DNA of 64,000 nucleotides from Thermohalobaculum sp039030715. GTDB lineage: Bacteria > Pseudomonadota > Alphaproteobacteria > Rhodobacterales > Rhodobacteraceae. Positions 61,696 through 64,000 of this stretch are shown piece by piece. Below the pieces are notes generated by a model. The model was not told the DNA's origin. It was given only the letters and a program-made list of their open reading frames with translations, and made no database searches. The position numbers and the translations under genes were made by a program. The stretch is from positions 1 to 64,000 of the forward strand of contig JBCCDU010000010.1 in the NCBI GenBank assembly GCA_039030715.1, read 5' to 3'. Numbering within the stretch: the first letter of the stretch is position 1; the number at the start of each line of letters is the position of its first letter.

Positions 61696-62828
61696 GAGGT
61701 CCCCAGCATGCCCGCCAGATAGGTCGCGAAATCGTAATTCGGGCGCTCGAGATGGCTGAGATGCCCCGGCAGCGCAAGATCCGAGCAGAGACCGCGATAG
61801 ACTTTCTCGGTGCAGCCCTTGTCTTCGGCATTCACATCGTCCAGCAGGGATTTGGCCTGGGCGAACAGGCCCTCGGCTTCGGGATCCGCCATGAAGTCGG
61901 GGCTGAGCCCGCCGCCATAGGTGATATGGACCTGGCCCACACCCTTGGGATGCAGGCTGAGATACCAGAAATAGCCCGGCGTCAGCGTGATCATCAGGCT
62001 GGGATAGATCGAGAGCAGAATGGTCGTCCGCCGCCAATCGCCGGTGAGCCGCGTGTTCGAGGGATGGGCGACCGCCAGCCGGAAGTCCGCCGCTTTCAGA
62101 ATATAGTGATAGTTGAAGGTCGGCAGGCCCGGCGGGCAATCCATCTCCTCCAGCTTCGAGACGCCGCCCACGGTGCCGGAGTGGCAGACCGGCAGGTGAT
62201 AGCTCTCCATGAAATTCTCGGCCAGGACCTTCCAGTTGGTGTCCCAGACATGGGTCTCCTGGAAAAGCTGCGTGTAGCCCTCCATCGCGAAATCGCCGAT
62301 CATGTCGGTGACCTCGGCGTAATGCTCGGCCACCCGCGGTGCATCGGGGTTCAGCGAGATCATGATCCAGCCGAGCCATTCCTCGCAGCGGATCTGTGGC
62401 AGGCAGTAGTCGCGGCGGTCAAAGTCCTGATTCTGATCCATCGCGGGTGCGCCGCGCAGGCTGCCATCCAGATTGTAGGTCCAGGCGTGATAGGGGCAGA
62501 CGATCGTCTTGGCGTTGCCCGACCCTTCCAGGAGCGTCGACATCCGGTGCAGGCATACATTGGACATCGCGCGCAGCGCACCGGTCTGATCGCGCAGCAC
62601 GATCACCGGCTGGCCGGCGAGTTCGTATGTCAGATAATCGCCGGGTTTGGCCAACTGATCCGCGCGACCGACGCAGATCCATTCGCGGCGGAACAGATGC
62701 TGCAACTCCGCCTCCAGAAACCGTTCGGACGTATAGACCGACTTCGGCATTGCGCGGGCCTTGCCGAAGGGTAGGGCAATATTGGCTTTCAGTTCGACCA
62801 CCGGGTCGATCGGGTCGTGGCGGGTCAT
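61692..62828 (-). CDS. Rieske-type ring-hydroxylating/demethylating oxygenase, alpha subunit
   Basis: A 378-aa oxygenase. The Rieske 2Fe-2S site is C-x-H-x16-C-x2-H with Cys92, His94, Cys111 and His114. The mononuclear iron site includes His211 and His216 in NWKVLAENFMESYHLPVCH. This layout is shared by glycine betaine, choline, carnitine and stachydrine mono-oxygenases as well as aromatic dioxygenases. No reductase gene adjoins; the partner is an aldo/keto reductase. The start at MTRHDPIDP fits family length. Substrate unknown; a methylated amine is plausible given other genes in the window. Confidence 0.88.
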   Translation of the reverse strand: MTRHDPIDPVVELKANIALPFGKARAMPKSVYTSERFLEAELQHLFRREWICVGRADQLAKPGDYLTYELAGQPVIVLRDQTGALRAMSNVCLHRMSTLLEGSGNAKTIVCPYHAWTYNLDGSLRGAPAMDQNQDFDRRDYCLPQIRCEEWLGWIMISLNPDAPRVAEHYAEVTDMIGDFAMEGYTQLFQETHVWDTNWKVLAENFMESYHLPVCHSGTVGGVSKLEEMDCPPGLPTFNYHYILKAADFRLAVAHPSNTRLTGDWRRTTILLSIYPSLMITLTPGYFWYLSLHPKGVGQVHITYGGGLSPDFMADPEAEGLFAQAKSLLDDVNAEDKGCTEKVYRGLCSDLALPGHLSHLERPNYDFATYLAGMLGTS

Positions 62829-62936
62829 CCGGCGCGGCTCCGTGTTGCTTGATCGCTGCGGTGGAGTATAGCCAGCATGATCCGCGCTTCGCCAGTGCAT
62901 TGGTGGGGGCGGCGGGTGGTCCCGCCGCTCCTGACC

Positions 62937-63560
62937 TCAGGCCGCCTGACGCAGACCGGCAAAGCTAGGACGCGCGCGCATCGTGGCTTCCCATCGCTTT
63001 GCGTTCTTCAGATCGGCGGGGATCGGATGATCGAACAGATCGCAGACGAAAAGCACCGCTATCCCGGTGATATCCGCGACTGTCAGGTGATCGGCGGCGA
63101 TAAAAGTCCGCCCATCGGACATCTCGCGGTCGAACCAGGCCAGCTTCTCGCCGAACAGGCGCCGCTGGCTTGCGGCGTATTCGGGGATCTGCTCGATCTT
63201 GTCCGCGAAGAAGTCGAAGCTGTGACGAGCGACTGAGCCGATCACATCGAAGAGCTGGATCTCGACCCGCCGGTTCCAGCGTTCGATCTGTGCCTGTTCC
63301 AGCGGAGATGCGCCCATAAGGTTCGGCTTGGGATGCAGCCCTTCGAAATAGCGGCAGATCGCGATGCTCTCGGTCAGGATCGTGCCGTCATCCAGTTCGA
63401 TGGTTGGCAATTCCCCCAGTGAGTTGAGCGCGAGGAAGGCGGGCGTGCGTGTGCCCCCGCCCAGAACGTCGACTTTCTGACGGGGGACGTCGATGCCTTT
63501 CTCGGCCAGAAAGACGTTCAGGCGCAGGCTGTTGGGGGTCATGGCGTCATAGAGTTTCAT
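62937..63560 (-). CDS. Glutathione S-transferase family protein
   Basis: A 207-aa GST. The N-terminal thioredoxin-fold domain runs from MKLYDAMTPNSLRLNVFLAEKG through the cis-Pro and glutathione-binding LGELPTIELDDGTILTESIAICRYFE. The helical C-terminal domain has the conserved DHLTVADITGIAVLF. It probably conjugates or isomerises an electrophilic compound with glutathione. Two 16-bp palindromic operators lie just upstream, so it appears to be an inducible detoxification gene. No regulator gene adjoins within the window. Confidence 0.92.
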   Translation of the reverse strand: MKLYDAMTPNSLRLNVFLAEKGIDVPRQKVDVLGGGTRTPAFLALNSLGELPTIELDDGTILTESIAICRYFEGLHPKPNLMGASPLEQAQIERWNRRVEIQLFDVIGSVARHSFDFFADKIEQIPEYAASQRRLFGEKLAWFDREMSDGRTFIAADHLTVADITGIAVLFVCDLFDHPIPADLKNAKRWEATMRARPSFAGLRQAA

Positions 63561-63587
63561 TGTGGGGAGTCCCTTTTGGCGATTTAA

Positions 63588-63640
63588 TTAACCATTGAGT
63601 TAATAAATAGAGCAGTTGGATTTGTAAACCCTTGGGTTAA
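63588..63640 (-). promoter_or_regulatory. Two matching palindromic operators upstream of the GST gene
   Basis: TTAACCATTGAGTTAA (63588-63603) and TAAACCCTTGGGTTAA (63625-63640) share the symmetric consensus TWAACC-N-TTG-R-GTTAA. Their centres are 37 bp apart, 3.5 helical turns. They fill the AT-rich gap between the GST start (63560) and the thioredoxin-like gene. This is the arrangement of a dimeric repressor such as MarR, HxlR or TetR type. The regulator is not identified. Confidence 0.7.
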
Positions 63641-63650
63641 TGATTTTAGA

Positions 63651-64000
63651 CTATCCGCGTGGTTCGGTGGCCTGCAAATGCAGCCGGAAGGCATCGGTCA
63701 GATATTCGGCGGTGTTCTGGCCCGCCAGCACCTCGCGCATCGTGCCGTCGCCATCGAACAGCAGCAGCGTGACATGGCCGACGCCGTGGCGCGCGGCCAG
63801 GCGGCGCCCGTCGGTTTGCCGGATATTGGCCACTACATATTGCAACTCTTCTTCCTCGAAGTTCTCGAGCGCCGCCCGGGCTTCGATCTGCAGGGCCAGG
63901 CAGAGCTGGCACTGTGGATCGTGGATCTGCACGACTGTCGGCGTGCCATTGCCGATGCGCGAAAGATCGCTCTCCACCGCGCTGGCGTGAACATCGCTGA
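63651..64000 (-). CDS. Thioredoxin-like protein (5' end beyond window)
   Basis: At least 116 aa of a thioredoxin-fold protein; the frame stays open to the edge of the window, so the N-terminus is probably missing. The redox motif is CQLC in TVVQIHDPQCQLCLALQIEAR, followed by a thioredoxin-like core (EEEELQYVVANIRQTDGRRLAARHGVGHVTLLLFDGDG) with the Val-Thr turn where the cis-Pro normally lies (His-Val-Thr here). A GTG at 63977 could start a 108-aa version. A membrane-anchored or periplasmic thiol-disulfide role is possible. Confidence 0.7.
   Translation of the reverse strand, partial: SDVHASAVESDLSRIGNGTPTVVQIHDPQCQLCLALQIEARAALENFEEEELQYVVANIRQTDGRRLAARHGVGHVTLLLFDGDGTMREVLAGQNTAEYLTDAFRLHLQATEPRG

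Noticed and set aside
61692..62828. Naming the Rieske protein as glycine betaine or carnitine oxygenase
   Set aside because: The Rieske and iron-site motifs are shared by many oxygenases and no diagnostic neighbour (reductase, dimethylglycine genes) is adjacent.

Overview
The window looks like chromosome of a GC-rich marine alphaproteobacterium of the Rhodobacterales/Roseobacter type. This rests on gene content and protein style: a BciA-type divinyl chlorophyllide reductase beside an FNR-box-controlled hemN, TRAP and tripartite tricarboxylate transporters, MttB-like methyltransferases, a C-P lyase operon, and RTX exoproteins. The BciA-like gene suggests an aerobic anoxygenic phototroph or a relative of one. 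The taxon is inferred; no rRNA or tRNA gene was seen.

Layout. 1-1470: the right end of an IS3-family element that truncates a decayed IS630-family element. 1492-4502 (-): mutL-rmuC, with mutL broken by an in-frame TAA. 4657-9158 (+): glycine cleavage operon gcvT-gcvH-gcvP behind a palindrome-rich promoter, with gcvP frameshifted. 9180-11575: FNR box, hemN and, convergent, bciA. 11817-14483: an MttB-like methyltransferase with a GcvT paralogue. 14622-26125: two large RTX proteins sharing one C-terminal module, with a vanadium haloperoxidase, a flotillin-locus deletion relic and an XRE regulator between them. 26135-31283 (-): a tightly coupled operon of a second MttB-like protein, a DgcA/TMADH-like flavoprotein and a TPP enzyme, with a divergent LysR. 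32527-40965: a tricarboxylate (probably tricarballylate/aconitate) uptake and catabolism cluster with a GntR regulator and a striking repeat operator. 41097-48094: exported helical-repeat protein, glycosyltransferase/FAD oxidoreductase pair, glycolate-oxidase-type flavoprotein and sensor kinase. 48095-52567 (-): enolase-superfamily enzyme with a TRAP transporter. 52695-60515: phnF and the C-P lyase operon phnGHI-JKLNM, interrupted by two small minus-strand genes and one extra plus-strand ORF. 60578-60684: an almost fully paired four-way-junction palindrome. 60724-64000 (-): aldo/keto reductase, Rieske oxygenase, GST with duplicated operators, and a thioredoxin-like gene running off the window.

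Themes. Much of the window serves one-carbon and methyl-group metabolism (gcv operon, two MttB-like proteins, a GcvT paralogue, a demethylase-like flavoprotein, a Rieske oxygenase) and scavenging of organic acids and phosphonates. Three genes (mutL, gcvP, the flotillin relic) carry precise single lesions in otherwise well-kept reading frames. This could mean a mutator lineage or assembly errors, and raw reads would decide. The best candidates for something undescribed are the four-way junction at 60578-60684, the MttB2-flavoprotein-TPP operon, the MttB1-GcvT pair, and the small ORFs inside the phn operon.
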